Counted from the first letter of the stretch, positions 1 to 12,669 are shown. The stretch: DNA of 64,000 nt from Juglans regia (GCF_001411555.2 NC_049901.1:11232681-11296680); one strand, 5' to 3'. Made by a program: numbers and translations. Notes: generated by a model not told the origin, from the letters alone.

Positions 1-824
1 TACCAGTATGAGTGGTGCAAAGGATGTCTCAACACCTCTCTCTACCACCCAATCTCTTAAATTGGTCGATGGTACTGCTGCTGTGGACAGCTCAGAGTTT
101 CGTCGCATCATTGGCAGCCTTCAATACCTCTCTCTCACTCGTCCAGACATCTCATTTGCAGTCAATAAACTTTCTCAATTCATGCACAAGCCGACTACAA
201 ATCACTGGACAGCAACAAAGAGACTCCTTCGTTACTTAAAAACAAACCATTTTCTATGGTATTCATATTCACAAAGCTGCATCTCCTATTTTGAAGACAT
301 ATTCCGATGCCGATTGGGCTGGAAATGTGGATGATCGCACATCCACCTCTGCCTATATTACCTTCTTGGGCTCTAATCCTATTTCTTGGAGCTCCAAAAA
401 ACAAAGAGCTGTAGCACGATCCACAACAGAAGCTGAATACCGGGCATTAGCTAATGCGGCTTCCGAGACAATGTGGCTGTCCACTCTCTTCAAAGAACTT
501 GCATTTTCAGTAAATGGACCTCCTCTACTGTTATGTGATAATCTTGGGGCCACTCATCTTAGCTTTAATCCAGTCAATCACTCGCGCATGAAACACATTC
601 AAATCGACCTTCACTTTGTGCGTGACTTAGTGCAAAAAGGAAGTCTCCAAGTTCAACATGTCCATACTCAAGATCAATTGGCTGATCTGTTAACAAAGCC
701 TTTGTCAAAACAACGCACGGAATGGTTACGTAACAAGATTGGCCTTGCCGATGGAAGCACAATCTTGCGGGGGCGTATAAGGGAAGCATGCGTGGAAACC
801 ATTCAAGCAGAAACCAGCACATGA
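1..824 (+). pseudogene. Ty1/copia pol C-terminus (reverse transcriptase end and RNase H), frameshifted
   Basis: The reading frame from position 8 gives the end of a copia reverse transcriptase ([17 protein letters not shown], then a RLLRYLK motif). The frame is lost near 240-260 and resumes in another frame with the RNase H domain: [20 protein letters not shown] and LLCDN carry the acidic catalytic residues. The polyprotein ends after the usual QLADLLTKPL segment, at the stop ending at 824. One frameshift makes it non-functional as read. The 5' part is outside the window. It lies just upstream of VPS20 exons on the same strand, so it probably sits in a VPS20 intron. Family assignment is firm; that it is a dead copy is inferred from the frameshift. 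Confidence 0.88.
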
Positions 825-1075
825 TTCAAGCAGAAAATAGCACATGATTAGCCTACAATTATGCTCAATCTTCTGTCATAAAACTTGTATTAAAGCTGAT
901 TTTATTTCCTTAGTTGTATATTGTAACAGCAACTTAATTTCAGCATTACCGTTACTTAGTTTCTAAAAATAACTTGTGTATTACTCTGTATATATTGGAA
1001 AATCTCTATCAATGAAATGTGTAGGAAACTATTCATTGAAATTCATTGGCAGTACCTTTTCTCTATATTCCCAAC
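775..1075 (+). repeat. Probable 3' LTR of the copia element
   Basis: A purine-rich run (GCGGGGGCG, about 765-773) sits at the end of the pol frame, as polypurine tracts do in copia elements. The AT-rich stretch that follows has a TGTATATATTGG motif and the TCAATGAAATG type of sequence common near LTR ends. No second LTR is visible to fix the borders, so both ends are approximate. Confidence 0.4.
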
Positions 1076-1146
1076 TTAATACCTCATATTCCTATTATTT
1101 GGAAATTTAAACTCATTTCATATGCACTGCTGTGTTTCTTATGAAG

Positions 1147-2061
1147 GAAATTAATGCTATATTGGGGGAGAAATTATCAGCAGAAGATGAAGAAGAAGTT
1201 TTGACAGAATTTGAGAACTTGGAAAGTCAGGTATGTATATTTTTCTATTCGGACAACAGGTCCATAATGTGCCTGAATTTTGTTTCTATTGATATAAACT
1301 ATACAGTATAAATTAGATATACTTTTCTTCCTGAGTGTTCATCATTTTGGCCATTTCCAGTATAAAAGTTGTGTGAATTCATGTCTTTGTTGCTGTTCAG
1401 AGGTTTTATTACACTCTTCACTTTTTCGCCATGCTAAATCTAGTAGACTGCTGTTGAATTCAAGATCATTCGAGCATTGTATTGCGGCATTGTACTCATT
1501 TTCCTGTGATATTACTGTATAAAAGATTAGAAATGGCAGTTGGTGAGTGTCCCAGATATTTGAATTCAATGACTGATGTAAATATTAGATTTTTCAATTG
1601 ATGGCAAAGAGGCTTTCATGATTCATGCGGTCTCTTATGTAGATGCTGCAATGAGTGCTTTATAAAGATTAAACAGTGGAATTATCTATTTGCGTTCTTT
1701 CCAATGAGTTTGGTTACTGTAGTTGGTTTGTGCTGCTGATTGAATTTATTTGAACTGATTTTATTTCTATTTGTAGCTTGAACTATCATTTCCAGACTGT
1801 GTTTACTTTTGATCTTTATTTTGGGATTTTTACTTTTCATGTTTGCATTGCCATTGCCCCTTCAAACCATAATTGTCTTATCTGAAAAAAAAAATCATCT
1901 TTGCTTGTTCAGATCATCCTTCAAGATCTGCCTGATGTTCCAACTTCAACACAATCTTCCGAAGAACACAACGAGAAGCTGAACCTTCCAGACGTACCAA
2001 CCAAAGCACCAGTCGCACCTGAAGTGGTTGCTGATGATGCTGAAGTATCCACAAAGAAGAA

Positions 2062-2110
<49 letters not shown>

Positions 2111-2195
2111 GACACATACACACATTTTCTAACTACAAATGCTTTATTTTTATATTTTTTGAAACGCAGTCTTGGAGGAACCATTGCCAGCTTGA
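1147..2195 (+). CDS. VPS20: VPS20/CHMP6-type ESCRT-III subunit, C-terminal exons
   Basis: Three exons read in frame across GT-AG introns: 1147-1230, 1913-2063 and 2170-2195, giving 86 residues to the stop. The peptide runs EINAILGEKLSAEDEEEV, then LNLPDVPTKAPV, and ends VLEEPLPA, which matches the C-terminal end of plant VPS20 proteins. In the family this SNF7-domain protein nucleates ESCRT-III on endosomes, and the acidic tail interacts with other ESCRT factors. The N-terminal helices are not in the window; a copia remnant occupies the upstream sequence, presumably within an intron. The first exon is preceded by AG and starts in phase 0. The last intron carries a (TC)n(TA)n microsatellite directly after the donor. 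Whether the gene is intact upstream cannot be seen. Confidence 0.8.
2064..2110 (+). repeat. (TC)n(TA)n compound microsatellite
   Basis: About 14 TC units are followed by about 9 TA units, starting at the 5' splice site of the last VPS20 intron. It is likely length-polymorphic. Confidence 0.9.
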
Positions 2196-3194
2196 TTGGG
2201 AAAAACGTGAAATTGACGTCGATATTGCCATCATGTCAAGTTGTTTGCCTACTTCAATGAACCATCTCCTTGTGACCTGCATCTATGCATATGGTACTTT
2301 CCCTTTTTTTTTCTTTTTCTTGGGGGGGGTATGGATTCTTGCAATTGCGTAAGATGTTAATTTCGATTTCTTCAGCACAAACATTGGATTGTACAGATTT
2401 ATATCTTGAGACAACGTTCTTCATATATATATAAATGATCAATGAGTACCTGATCATTTAAACTCATTCATGTTTCTTTGTTTTTCAAATTTGCCATGAT
2501 CAGCCTATTTGCCATTTACGTTTGAACACAAATTACAATATATGATGGAAACCTTTATCGGGACACTTGAGGAAATAATCGCTGCCTTTTGTTACATTGC
2601 CAACCGGTTTCTGACTGAAAAGATGCTGATACTTTTTTGGGAAAACTAGTTCCACGCTAACCAGTAACCACAATCTGGCTCTGTCGACCACTATAAAACA
2701 TTTAAATGGGAGAGACAGAAATCCTTAACAACAAAAAGAGAAATCCAAAGGGTCTAGGGTTCAAAGGTTTCACCATTCCTGCCGAAAAAGTGATGACAAG
2801 AAAAGTAAGTAAGATGACTCCAAATCCAGTTGGAAAAAGTCTTTCATCGAGAGTTGATTAGCCCTTGCAACCACTTCTTTGTTTTTACTTTTATTTTTTT
2901 TTAAATCCAAATCCAAATCTAAATCCAAATGAACTGGGTTATTTCTCATGCCTTTTTGGTCTAAGATGATAAAGATTTGTATAGGATAAAACCCGAAAGA
3001 ATGTCCCAATTGAATGTAGGTAAGGTAACAAATGGCAAAGCTGCCAGAATTTCTTTTAGCACATACGCACCAACTTCTCAAAATATCATATAACAAAAAT
3101 ACCTGATACAAGCTTCTTTCTTTGGCCAGACATAGATGGTTAATATCAAATATCTGAAATTGTTCGGTGTAAAACTTGTGACTATATACACAAG
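2196..3194. other. Convergent 3' regions of VPS20 and farnesylcysteine lyase
   Basis: There is no coding signal. VPS20 (+) ends at 2195 and the lyase (-) ends at 3195, so this interval must hold both 3' UTRs and terminators. It contains a G run near 2321-2329 and T/A-rich tracts, including a near-repeated AAATCCAAATC run near 2903-2930. No polyadenylation site can be assigned with confidence. Confidence 0.6.
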
Positions 3195-6100
3195 TCACAG
3201 GTCCACATGTAAAAGTTCCCCAGAGTTTGAGCTCAGGTTGGATGAAATCAAGGGTGATTGGCTAAAAAATCTTGATAGGATTAGTCGCGCTATATTCTCA
3301 GCTGCAACAGCACTTGTCTCCATCGTGCTAGCTGCATTCTCAAAAGCATTCACATAGTACAAATGCCGACCATCCAAGATAAATGGTGCAAATACTTCAG
3401 GAGCACTGTAGTGAGGGTAAGCACCCCAATCAATCCGAATTGTCTCCTGCCTCACACTGACATGCAGCAATAAACAGTTAGTATCAAAACAAAAATAAAA
3501 AATCGAAAACATCATGTAAAGATCATTTAACTTCTCCACTACATCTTTCTAGAATGTAATTAGGTGTTTCTTTTGTATACTTCCTGTGTAGTACACGGGT
3601 TTTGCCTAATTTCATTCAATGAATAAAAGTGTCTTTCTTGCTTATCAAAAAAAAAAAAAAAAAACTGCATCTCTTCCATTGGTACCATAGATGGTTTATA
3701 AAGATCCAAATCTTTAAGTCAGTATCAAGAGTTGACGCAATTTCCTTCCTAAATTATCGATTAGCAACTTTGCTAACTAGAAGCAAGAAAATCAACAGAA
3801 ATTAACTTCCGACATCCCTACGTATCAAGAAAGAAACCCAGATCCTCTGAAAATTTCTAATTTTAGCAACTTTGTTAAGCACAAGTGGGTAACTTCTGTA
3901 TTGGATCACATGGATTCAAAAATTGACACAAATCGAGTACCGAAACTGCCAATATTTCAAAAAAAAAAAAAGAAAAGAAAAGAAAAAGAACAAAATCAGA
4001 ATAAGAAAAGAAAGAAAAAGGGAAAAAAGTACGCCATAAAACACCCATATGTTAGATGTTACCTAAAGATGCTATCCAGTAATGTATCTGCCATGGGTTG
4101 ACGGGAAAATATCTTGTAAGTCATATCTTTCTCACCATGTTGCCTTAGAACTGAAATGCTTGAGAATGGAAGGTCAGAATCCTCTATCGTGCCTACCAGT
4201 TCTGGGATTTCTGATACAGCATTTAGGCCAAAATATGCCTTTCCACAGAAATACATCCAAGATAATGGGGTAAGTACTTGAATCATGGATCATACCAAAA
4301 AAAGGGATGATAAAAAATATTAGCAATTGTTAGGATACTCACTGGATTTAAAAGGCCCCTCACAAAAGTTGCATGGGTGTGCTGTAATTCTCTCTTAGGA
4401 ATTGAAATTTGAGGGGCAAACTGAATATTCAGCTCATCCATAGGTGTAGCAACCACCGTAACTTCACATGTGTAACGATTCCCTATTGTGGAGTTAAGCT
4501 CATAATATTCTCCCAGATAAGAGATAGATTCTATTTCTTCATGGAGGTGCAATGCAGCATCTGAGCGATTAATTAATCCAGCAGCCATCTGCCAATTTCC
4601 TCCTTCGATGGCCCACAACCCTCCACCAGATCCTGCCAATGAAACTGCACCAGCAAGTCCACTGATAGAGACACTCTGCCCATAATTTATTCTTGTGATG
4701 ACCTGAGTAAATTAAGATAATTCTGAACTGTGATCGATGTTGAAAAATCTAAGTTCTCCAGTTCAAAGTCAACTTTTCAATCTAAAGTATCATAATTATA
4801 ACCAAAACCGACACCTTTCATTATTTTGAGAAGAAGTAAGATGCTAAGATACTCCGTGCAAGGAATACAAAAAGGATGCCTCTCCTTCACTATAAGATCT
4901 TCAGTGTTTGGAGAATGGTATTGCTTCCGGCCTTTTAAATAGTTCAAAGAGCACATACAAGTCCCTCTACTACATCATCTCAAATTCCTATGGCACCTTC
5001 TCACAATAGACACTATACCTGCTAGTTTTCTTCACGTATTTCTGAGCTATCAGAGCCGAACATTTTATTATTTCACAACAAATGTAAGCAGAATAATTTT
5101 TTACGAAATTGCTCGTTTATTTTTAAGAACTTCTAGTTTCTTAAGTAATCCATCTCAAAATCTTCACTTCACCTATACTCAACCTGTAAATATGTTCACT
5201 GGTTGTCCAGTAATGTTCATAAGTCGTTCAAAAACTCCTTTTTTTTATCAACGTCTAAAGGTTCTCATCGTACAATACAATTGTTCTGAATGTGAGCATA
5301 TAAAAGTTCCCGAAATCAGTCCAAAAATACCAAAGTCAACCAATGCGCAGAAAGAATAATGCAAGAGATATTGAAGAAAAACAGTGAACGTTCTTACAGT
5401 GACAAGCTCTTCTATCAATAAGGGAGAAAACCCCGAATCAATCATTTCCTCCAGCAGAGTCCGGGTCGTGAGATTGTACAAACCAGCCCATTTTAGCATC
5501 CCATCCACAGTCTCAAAAACTGGTCTGGATTCAGAGCTTTCATAGTACTTCAAGAACTTGTCCACGGTACCCTACATCACGAACATACACAACAGGAGAC
5601 TAGCTTTATGAACGTTCGGTAAGTTTTTTTTATTTTTTTGGTCATTTAATTAACCAAAAATGACGAAGTAGCCCATCAATTCAATACTGGCTTGTCCAGC
5701 AATTGGAGATAAAAAGTATTTTTTCTCTCCTCTGAGCAAGAATCGGAGCAGGAGAACAAACAAAAACTCACTGAAAATTTTCAATCTTTGTACAAAAAGG
5801 AACTTCCATCTTTTCCTCCCTTTTTTTCCCATAAAACAAACCAAAAGTCAGAAACAGAAAGCGGGTGAGTTAAAAAAAGAAAAGAAAAAAAGACCTCGGT
5901 GAAGCTCTCCATTCTAAGGAGTGAAAACCCGTAGCGCAGGAACATGAGCACCGAATTGGCGAGCGAGACGATCTTGTCAACGAATGGGAGCTTGGAACTA
6001 AAGCTTAAAGTTTTGAACACGAAATTCTTGCCGTCCCAAATTCCGAGAGAGAAAGAATCCGACGAAGAGGGCTTCTTGATATTCAACCCGAGGGACTTAG

Positions 6101-6419
6101 TGTAGTTCAAGGCGTGGAAATTCTTGGGGTGAAGAATGGAGGCACCGGCCTCGAAGGTCTGGCCGGAGACGTTGACAGTGGCCATGCGGCCCCCGACGAT
6201 GCCGTTACGCTCAAAGATTCGGATAGAGAAGGGGTGGGAGGAGTAGTGACGGAGGAAGTGAGCGACGGAGGAACCGCCGATTCCGCTGCCGACGATGCAG
6301 ATAGTAGGCGGATCATTTGGAGCTGGTATAGGGGTTGGGAGAGGGGATTGAGGTAGGGAGGAAAATGATGGACAGAGGAGGAGGAAGGTGAAAAGGGAGA
6401 GGGCGAGCGGTGACAGCAT
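3195..6419 (-). CDS. FCLY: Farnesylcysteine lyase (prenylcysteine oxidase-like flavoprotein)
   Basis: Five exons on the minus strand (6419-5895, 5571-5398, 4702-4343, 4238-4063, 3456-3195) join in frame with GT-AG borders to give 498 residues, close to the usual plant length. Residues 1-21 look like a signal peptide. The FAD Rossmann motif GSGIGG is at 44-49, followed by the acidic E70 and GIVGGR at 73-78. Further family blocks are AIEGGNWQMAAGLINR and APEVFAPFILDGRHLYY. In the family this enzyme oxidatively cleaves farnesylcysteine released from prenylated proteins and uses FAD; in plants it affects abscisic acid signalling. The start at 6419 was chosen because it gives the signal peptide; the frame is open upstream but reads as low-complexity leader. 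Intron 4 holds an L1 tail. No defect is seen. Confidence 0.92.
3543..3664 (+). mobile_element. L1 LINE 3' terminus with poly(A), 5'-truncated
   Basis: The sequence GAATGTAATTAGGTG, then TTGTATACTTCC, GCCTAATTTCATTCA and CTTATC plus a run of A matches the end of the large L1 that stops at 59114. It sits in intron 4 of the farnesylcysteine lyase gene, antisense to it. I could not find a clear target-site duplication. Confidence 0.75.
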
Positions 6420-9234
6420 GTTGTTCCTTCGCAGCCGATGATCTCTACTCTCGAAGTCGTCTCCTCCTTCCTCGTCGCTGTTTGGTGCCGAAAGACAAAT
6501 TTTTTTTTTTTTTATACGATAAATTATCATGTAGTGTCGGAGTCACCTTCCAGTAAGACGTCATCTTATTAAAAAAAATATATATATTCATACAAATAAT
6601 ATTTGGGATGAAAATATCATATCATATAAATTTCGAGATTAGTGAGAGGAATATTAGTTTAATTTTCAATCAGTTATTTAAATAAAATTATCTAAAACAC
6701 TGACAGAAAATGATACAATATTTGTTGAATACAATGTTTCAACTTTCAATCCTTTTTCCATTTCTTTCTTCACAGTTATTATCGTTTAAGCTTTAGCCTC
6801 GGTATATATCATCTTCTTACGAAAATTTCTATTTTCAATTTATTTATTCCAAAAATTAAGTCTTTGGATTATGTTATACACATTTTGCTATTTTTATTAA
6901 ATTAAAATGATATTTAAAAAATAAAAAAGAAATATCGGTTAATCTATCATTTTCTAATTTTTCGAGGTTTGCTTCAGAGAACCAACAAATAAAAATCGAT
7001 TTTGAAGGTCCAAGAGGGTAACTGGTCCGTTAAGTAATGTTATATTTTTCACTCTTATCTAACTTTCATTTTACTATGTAATATATAACACATTTATCAT
7101 CATTGAATGATAAAAAATTATCCAATAAAATATCGTCTAATGGTGATAAATGTGACATATCTTATATAATAAAATTGTAGTATAGTGTATAAAATTTTCT
7201 TTTTTCTAAAGCAACGAAGGAACTTTGTTGGGATCCCTGGCGGGTGATATATTTTATATAACCCGGGGTGCTTGCTTGTTAAATGCTTCTTGTCATCCAT
7301 AACAGTCTGCAATCTAAACTCTCTGAGCACTTCATATCAGAATAAGATTACGATACATACATAGGAGATTGACTCCATATTTGTGTCATCAGAACTTGGC
7401 AACATTGGGGAGCACTAAATGACAGGCAGTACAGATGAACAAGTTCAATGTAGGGGTTTGCTTTCAAACTTGCCTGACTATACAATGAATCAGAGCCATG
7501 GCTGCACAGCATCGTTTAAATCCTTTGTCCGGTAAATTAATGCCCACAAATGTCCTAGTATAATTTTTATCCTGTCAAATGGAAATATGGCACCATACCT
7601 CAAGAGTGCTTATTCATTTGGTAACTTGAGAAATAGGAAATGACATCACATTTTGATATTATCAATGTAGCAACAATCCAATTGAGCAGAACAGCTTCGC
7701 CTCAACAACTTGAAACCAAACTCAAAGAGGCAAACTTATCCCAAAAGCCCAAAGATTGAGCAAGGTTTAGCATCCAAGAGCAGAACCAAAACTATGATCT
7801 CTTCTGTTCTCATAATCTACCTGCTTTTATTTCCCATACACCTGTTAGAAATGATAGGAAGTAATCAGAGGTAGGAGATGTAGTAGAGGACTGAAAAATA
7901 GAGAATTGGTGCATATGCGCAGGATATCATCTTAACTTGTGAGCCTTTCTGCACCCTTCTGCACTTTCAAAGAAATTTGAACAAGTGCCTCTAGGGAACA
8001 GAATAATTGGACATCATTTCTTGATAAATTCAGGAAACGTGATTACAAAACACCTTGCAGTGAAATATTTACTTTAATGATAGACTCTAACCTACATCGC
8101 GAATAAATTGTCAACAGTTTCTCAATGGATACAAAAACTGTTGCCGGCTTCCCAAAACTTGTTCCAAAGAAATAAAAATAAATCAAAAATCAAATTTACC
8201 ATCAAACCAGAATTAAGAAATCTTATATGTGTAACTATTAGCAGTAACAACTTTTTATGTTCCCTAATAAAATTCCGAATTTCACACACCACTCTTTAAC
8301 TCATTAATTGTCAAGAATCTTCGCATTTCAATCCTACCAAGTGAACTTGCATCAACTATGGCTACACAGATCAAGATAGAATGTAAGTCTTGTGAGTGAT
8401 GAGCCGTGATGGAGCTTTAAGGAAAGCCGACTCTAATCGTCCTGCAGTCAAGATAAGATAACCTAGCTTGAGCTCAGAAAAAAAAACTATTCCCATCCAC
8501 ACAAAGCCACACCCACTTTGTCCTTTCAGTACCCCAACAATAGCATACAAGTGTACTTTAGAAATAGACAAACTGCTTTTAAGTAATTATAATATCGAGT
8601 GGTCAACTAGTACCACAATAGTACTCATACTCTCTAGATTAGGAAGATATGTCCTCAGAGGTCCTGCATCAGCAGATCCCATTCATGTAAGTAAGAAAAT
8701 CATCAGAGTGAAAGGGGCAACAGGTAACAAGATGCAGCAGAGAAGTTGTCATTGAAGAAGAGGTGATTTGAGGCATACAATTTTAAAGTTTGTCTAAAAA
8801 GTCTGATTTGTATAGCCTTCACAAATTCAAGATCTCGCATCATGTCAAAAGTCTAACTACATAAGCAATTATTCATGTTTCTCATGTTGTTTGCACAAGA
8901 ATAAATCCAGCTACGGTGTCAACCTTGCCAACTGTGTACATGTCCGTACTACCTCTGCTACTCATAAAATCCTTCTCAAGTCTTTGTGATTGAATATGTC
9001 CACGTCATTTTAGGATAAAAAAGAATATTCAAGAGTAACGACCATGAAAAAGCCCTTTTTTACAAGTAACCACCATGAAAAGCTTTTATGGACCATGAAG
9101 CAAATTTTGCATGAAAAAAATAGAATTCTTGAAATCAAGATATAAAAAAACTACACTTCGACAAGAAGACAAATTAACAATATCAATTACTGAGTGAGAA
9201 ATAAAATAAAATGAGAGGTCCGCAACATAATTAT
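6420..9234. other. Intergenic region between farnesylcysteine lyase and the F-box gene
   Basis: The lyase promoter lies to the left (divergent from nothing nearby) and the F-box 3' UTR to the right. The sequence is AT-rich. It contains one MITE (7033-7196); otherwise it has only short random frames and no recognised gene. The 7.3-9.2 kb part is somewhat less AT-biased but shows no protein similarity that I recognise. Confidence 0.6.
7033..7196. mobile_element. MITE, family B
   Basis: The element starts AGTAATGTTATAT and ends GTATAGTGTATAAAAT, with a palindromic middle built on AATGATAAA / TAATGGTGATAAATGTG. Three other copies in the window share this layout (12341, 12979, 25527). Borders are estimated from their shared ends. 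Confidence 0.6.
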
Positions 9235-11118
9235 TCATCCAAGAGGAAAGCCAAACCTTGGTGAAGACAAACAAGTTGAGTTGTTTGGGAAGCCTGCAAA
9301 CACGTTTGAGTATGACCGAGTCAAATATGAAAAGTTGGCGATTGGAGGTAGTGCAGGAACTTGTTCACCCTTCTTCAGCAGCTCTTGCAAGTCAAGTCTC
9401 TGCAAGGTCAAGACTGCCCTGGTTTCCTTCCAAATGAAGGCAAGAAGACCATTTTGAAATGCAAAGAGGGAACCGGGCTTTGCACCGGGATACCGGAATC
9501 CATAACCATTTGCAATACCCTCTCCCATAAAAGCATGCTTTAGATTCACAGGAATAGAATCTACATCGGAATCGAAAGGAAATGGATCCGGTGAAGGCTC
9601 ATCTACATTCACTATAAACATTGCTGAGCCATTAGGATGCAGAACGTAGTGGGTGCCTTCCAATATTTTGGTTGCAATAAGATGCCGCTGCCCTTGGGAC
9701 TCCTCATAAGAGAGCAGTAGAAAGAAGAGAGCCTTACCAGGTTTGTCTTCTGTAGGCCTCCCAGGAGGCCAACCAAAAGTCCCTCCCCATAAACCAGCAT
9801 ACTCATGGTCAGCAGTTGGAGCCCGCATGGGCAACTTGTAGAGGGCAAACCGACTTTCATGCATGTTTGGCCATGCTCGATAAGAAGATAACTTGATAGT
9901 GGATGCATGTAATGCAAGTCTTATTGCATCACCTGACGTCAAAAACTCGTGAAGTTGTGCATGCTTATTCCCGCCGCTTGAAGAACCATTCTTTGAAATT
10001 GCATTCCCAACATTAATTGAGCTGGACCTCCCCAGGAACTGTTTAAGGCTATTCTTAAAGTAGCCACGAAGAGTTTTTCTCTTGGTGCATTGTACGTGAC
10101 CATCATCATCACAATTAAGGGAATTGCTATAACCACTTGGACGATCAAGACTCTTTCTAATCTGGCTCAATTCCAACTGGGTAGGATCAGATGGCAGTTC
10201 AGGAATTGCCTTCCAATCAATTAGACGACCACCAAACTTATACATTTCCATAAGCAGTGATCTCCGTTCCAATAAGAATGCCAGATCTTTCTGAAAGTTA
10301 TCTTCATCATCTCTTAACCCTGGAAATAGTGGCCCATTTGCAGAATCCGGAACCTTTTGACGAACTTGGCTGGTAGCAACATTCAGCAATTTTCTTCTGT
10401 CACAAAAAGCCAGTCGACCAAATGGCACCTTCGCCTCATTCGGTTCAAGCACCCTTTGAGACCTTGAAATTCCAATATCTGACCTACAAACTTTTCTTAG
10501 ATCCTTATCTGAATGGTGAGCAAAGCTCTTGCTATGCAACAATTTACCCTCATTTTCTTCTTGCAATGCCTCCACCTCAAGCAATAGCACATTGCAAGTC
10601 CTCTCAATAGGTTTGACTGAACCAGGATAAAAATAGTCATTTCCCTTCTCCCTTCCATGGAGGAAAAATGTGGCGGAACCGTCATAATTACCAAGAACTT
10701 CAAACACAGGCGCCCATAGGATGGGACCATCCTCAATGCCTAATGGACCAAGCTCTTGTGGGATTATCCGGCATCCAACAACTGAAACAAAACCAGGCAT
10801 GACATAGACCACGTTGCCAAGTTCGGGGTTCTGATGAACCCAAATTCCAATCAATGGATGAATGCAAATGAGGAAGCGGCAAAGTGCCACGTAGGACGAG
10901 ACACCCTTTCGCCACTCGATGAGGTCTCTATGGGGCACGACCCCTATCATTTCACATTGGGTGAGCCAGACCTTTTCAGAGGCCACGAGGGCGCACAGAC
11001 TCCGGCAGCATAAACTGAGATTACATAGATCCCTCGGAGAGAGGGACCGGGATACTATGGCAAACACATCATCCGGCAGAGCAAGGAGAAAGCTCGAGCC
11101 ACAGGGTTCAGACAACAT
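9235..11118 (-). CDS. F-box protein (At5g39450-like), single coding exon
   Basis: An uninterrupted minus-strand frame encodes 627 residues from the chosen methionine at 11118. The N-terminus carries an F-box (LLALPDDVFAIVSRSLSPRD, then LCNLSLCCRSLCALVASEKVW), the domain that binds SKP1 in SCF ubiquitin ligases. The long C-terminal part has GLWGGTFGWPPGRP and an extended region to SPRFGFPLG; I recognise it as like the Arabidopsis At5g39450 group, whose substrates are not known to me. The frame is open to 11241, giving a possible start 41 residues earlier. I prefer 11118 because the F-box follows closely and the extra residues look unlike the family; an AG after a pyrimidine-rich stretch just before 11118 could be the acceptor of a 5' UTR intron. 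Confidence 0.85.
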   Translation of the reverse strand: MLSEPCGSSFLLALPDDVFAIVSRSLSPRDLCNLSLCCRSLCALVASEKVWLTQCEMIGVVPHRDLIEWRKGVSSYVALCRFLICIHPLIGIWVHQNPELGNVVYVMPGFVSVVGCRIIPQELGPLGIEDGPILWAPVFEVLGNYDGSATFFLHGREKGNDYFYPGSVKPIERTCNVLLLEVEALQEENEGKLLHSKSFAHHSDKDLRKVCRSDIGISRSQRVLEPNEAKVPFGRLAFCDRRKLLNVATSQVRQKVPDSANGPLFPGLRDDEDNFQKDLAFLLERRSLLMEMYKFGGRLIDWKAIPELPSDPTQLELSQIRKSLDRPSGYSNSLNCDDDGHVQCTKRKTLRGYFKNSLKQFLGRSSSINVGNAISKNGSSSGGNKHAQLHEFLTSGDAIRLALHASTIKLSSYRAWPNMHESRFALYKLPMRAPTADHEYAGLWGGTFGWPPGRPTEDKPGKALFFLLLSYEESQGQRHLIATKILEGTHYVLHPNGSAMFIVNVDEPSPDPFPFDSDVDSIPVNLKHAFMGEGIANGYGFRYPGAKPGSLFAFQNGLLAFIWKETRAVLTLQRLDLQELLKKGEQVPALPPIANFSYLTRSYSNVFAGFPNNSTCLSSPRFGFPLG

Positions 11119-11830
11119 TGTAATTTGACTAACAATTGGTGGATATTTGATCAGAGTTCTATGTTCTTCACTGTCTAAATTGCATAATTCACTACAGGCA
11201 CAACCCAATCCCAGATCTTTAGGTGAAGAGAAAACAGACAATCAACAGAATTGAAATAATCATTGAAACTCCTCGATACCCACTCTTATTTTTAATTCAG
11301 CAAGAAAAAAATGAACAGAATCAGACCTGGAACCGAACTGGGCTTGCCTCAGACTCCTCAATTATTGCATCTAAGAAGCATAAACAAAGTAATACAGACC
11401 AAATATGAAATGGATTTGTCAAAGATTCTCCAAAACTCAATTAGGTTTGTACCAAAATCTCCAAAACTCAAATCAGTTCCATCCATCAGACCTGCAATGG
11501 ATGACACTCGAGAGATAGGTCACAGTTCACAGGGGGGGGGGGGTGAAAATGTGGAGACTAATGAGAAACTGAGATGAGGTCAAGTCAACACCACTCAATC
11601 GAAGTTCTAAGGCATAATTAATGGCGGAGGAGAAGAAATAGGAAGACGAGGCGAAGAGAGCTTTGGTATTATCAGTGTGGGGTCCTCTGCTCTTCCTCTC
11701 GTGTCCGTCTCTCTGTGCCAGCCAACCAATATTGAAAGATATTGAGCTTAAAGTAGAAGCCAAGCCCCAAAAGTCCAAATACTCCCCTCCAAGCTTAGCA
11801 CACCCGTAAAAAACATGGCAAGAGAGAAAA
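11119..11830 (-). promoter_or_regulatory. Probable 5' leader and promoter of the F-box gene
   Basis: The stretch lies directly upstream of the F-box start. Reading on the minus strand, candidate 3' splice sites (TTGTTAG, TGCCTGTAG) precede the start, suggesting a 5' UTR intron. A run of G at 11531-11542 and CT-rich minus-strand sequence near 11640-11830 fit a leader. No core promoter element can be assigned. Confidence 0.4.
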
Positions 11831-12340
11831 GGAGAGGGAGAAAGATGCCGAAAAGTCCAAAAAGCCATCACATTATTCTCATCCTGCAGTCCAAGGGTTC
11901 TTTAAACTCTGTGGAATTTAGCATTTGTTTTCTTATCATCTTAAGCGGGCCATCTATCTTGCATGATCGGACTCTGGACATCTGGTACAACCACAATTTT
12001 TTTTTGAAAAAAAATTAAATAAAATATTGAACTGCTTGGAATTGGATGCTGTTAATTTAAACATAATTTTTCATTTTTTTTATTTTTAATAAAAATAAAT
12101 TAAAAATAAATCACAAATATAAGAAGAGAAGGTGTAATACATAATAATATAAAACAGATAAATATTTTAATCATAAAATAATTTTATAAAAATAAATTCC
12201 AAACTCACAATCGAAAACAGTTTTCAAAATGATATCAGCAAAAAATTCTCAGTTCCTCTTGTTCTCTACAGTTGTACTCGTTTTGAGCTAGCCTCACTCA
12301 CCAAACTAGGTCGATCAAATTTGATTCATATATTATTTTA

Positions 12341-12510
12341 GAGTAATATTATATATTGTACTCGTATCTTACTAAATAAAATGTGATGCATTTATTATTA
12401 TTAAATAATAAAAAAATATTTAATAAATTAACATTCAATAATAATAAATATGTCACGTCTTACTTAATAAAATAAAAATAAAATAGTAGTGTGGTTTATA
12501 GAATTTTTAT
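12341..12510. mobile_element. MITE, family B
   Basis: It begins GAGTAATATTATATATTG and ends TAGTGTGGTTTATAGAAT, with the family's ATGTGATGCATTTATTATTA / TAATAAATATGTCACGT inverted middle. Confidence 0.65.
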
Positions 12511-12669
12511 ATTTATTCACATTTTTTAATTTTTTTAAATCCATGTTAATTTTTAAAGACTATATCATTTGAATTTGTTGGAATTGTTTTATAACAGTTG
12601 GGAAAGTATAATATTTAATACCTCGAATTTGGAGTTAGACATTGTCTCGTGGCGGGTGTACATGTTATT

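Noticed and set aside
9612..11128. Several 60-100-codon frames on both strands
   Set aside because: All overlap the 627-residue F-box frame and look like shadows.
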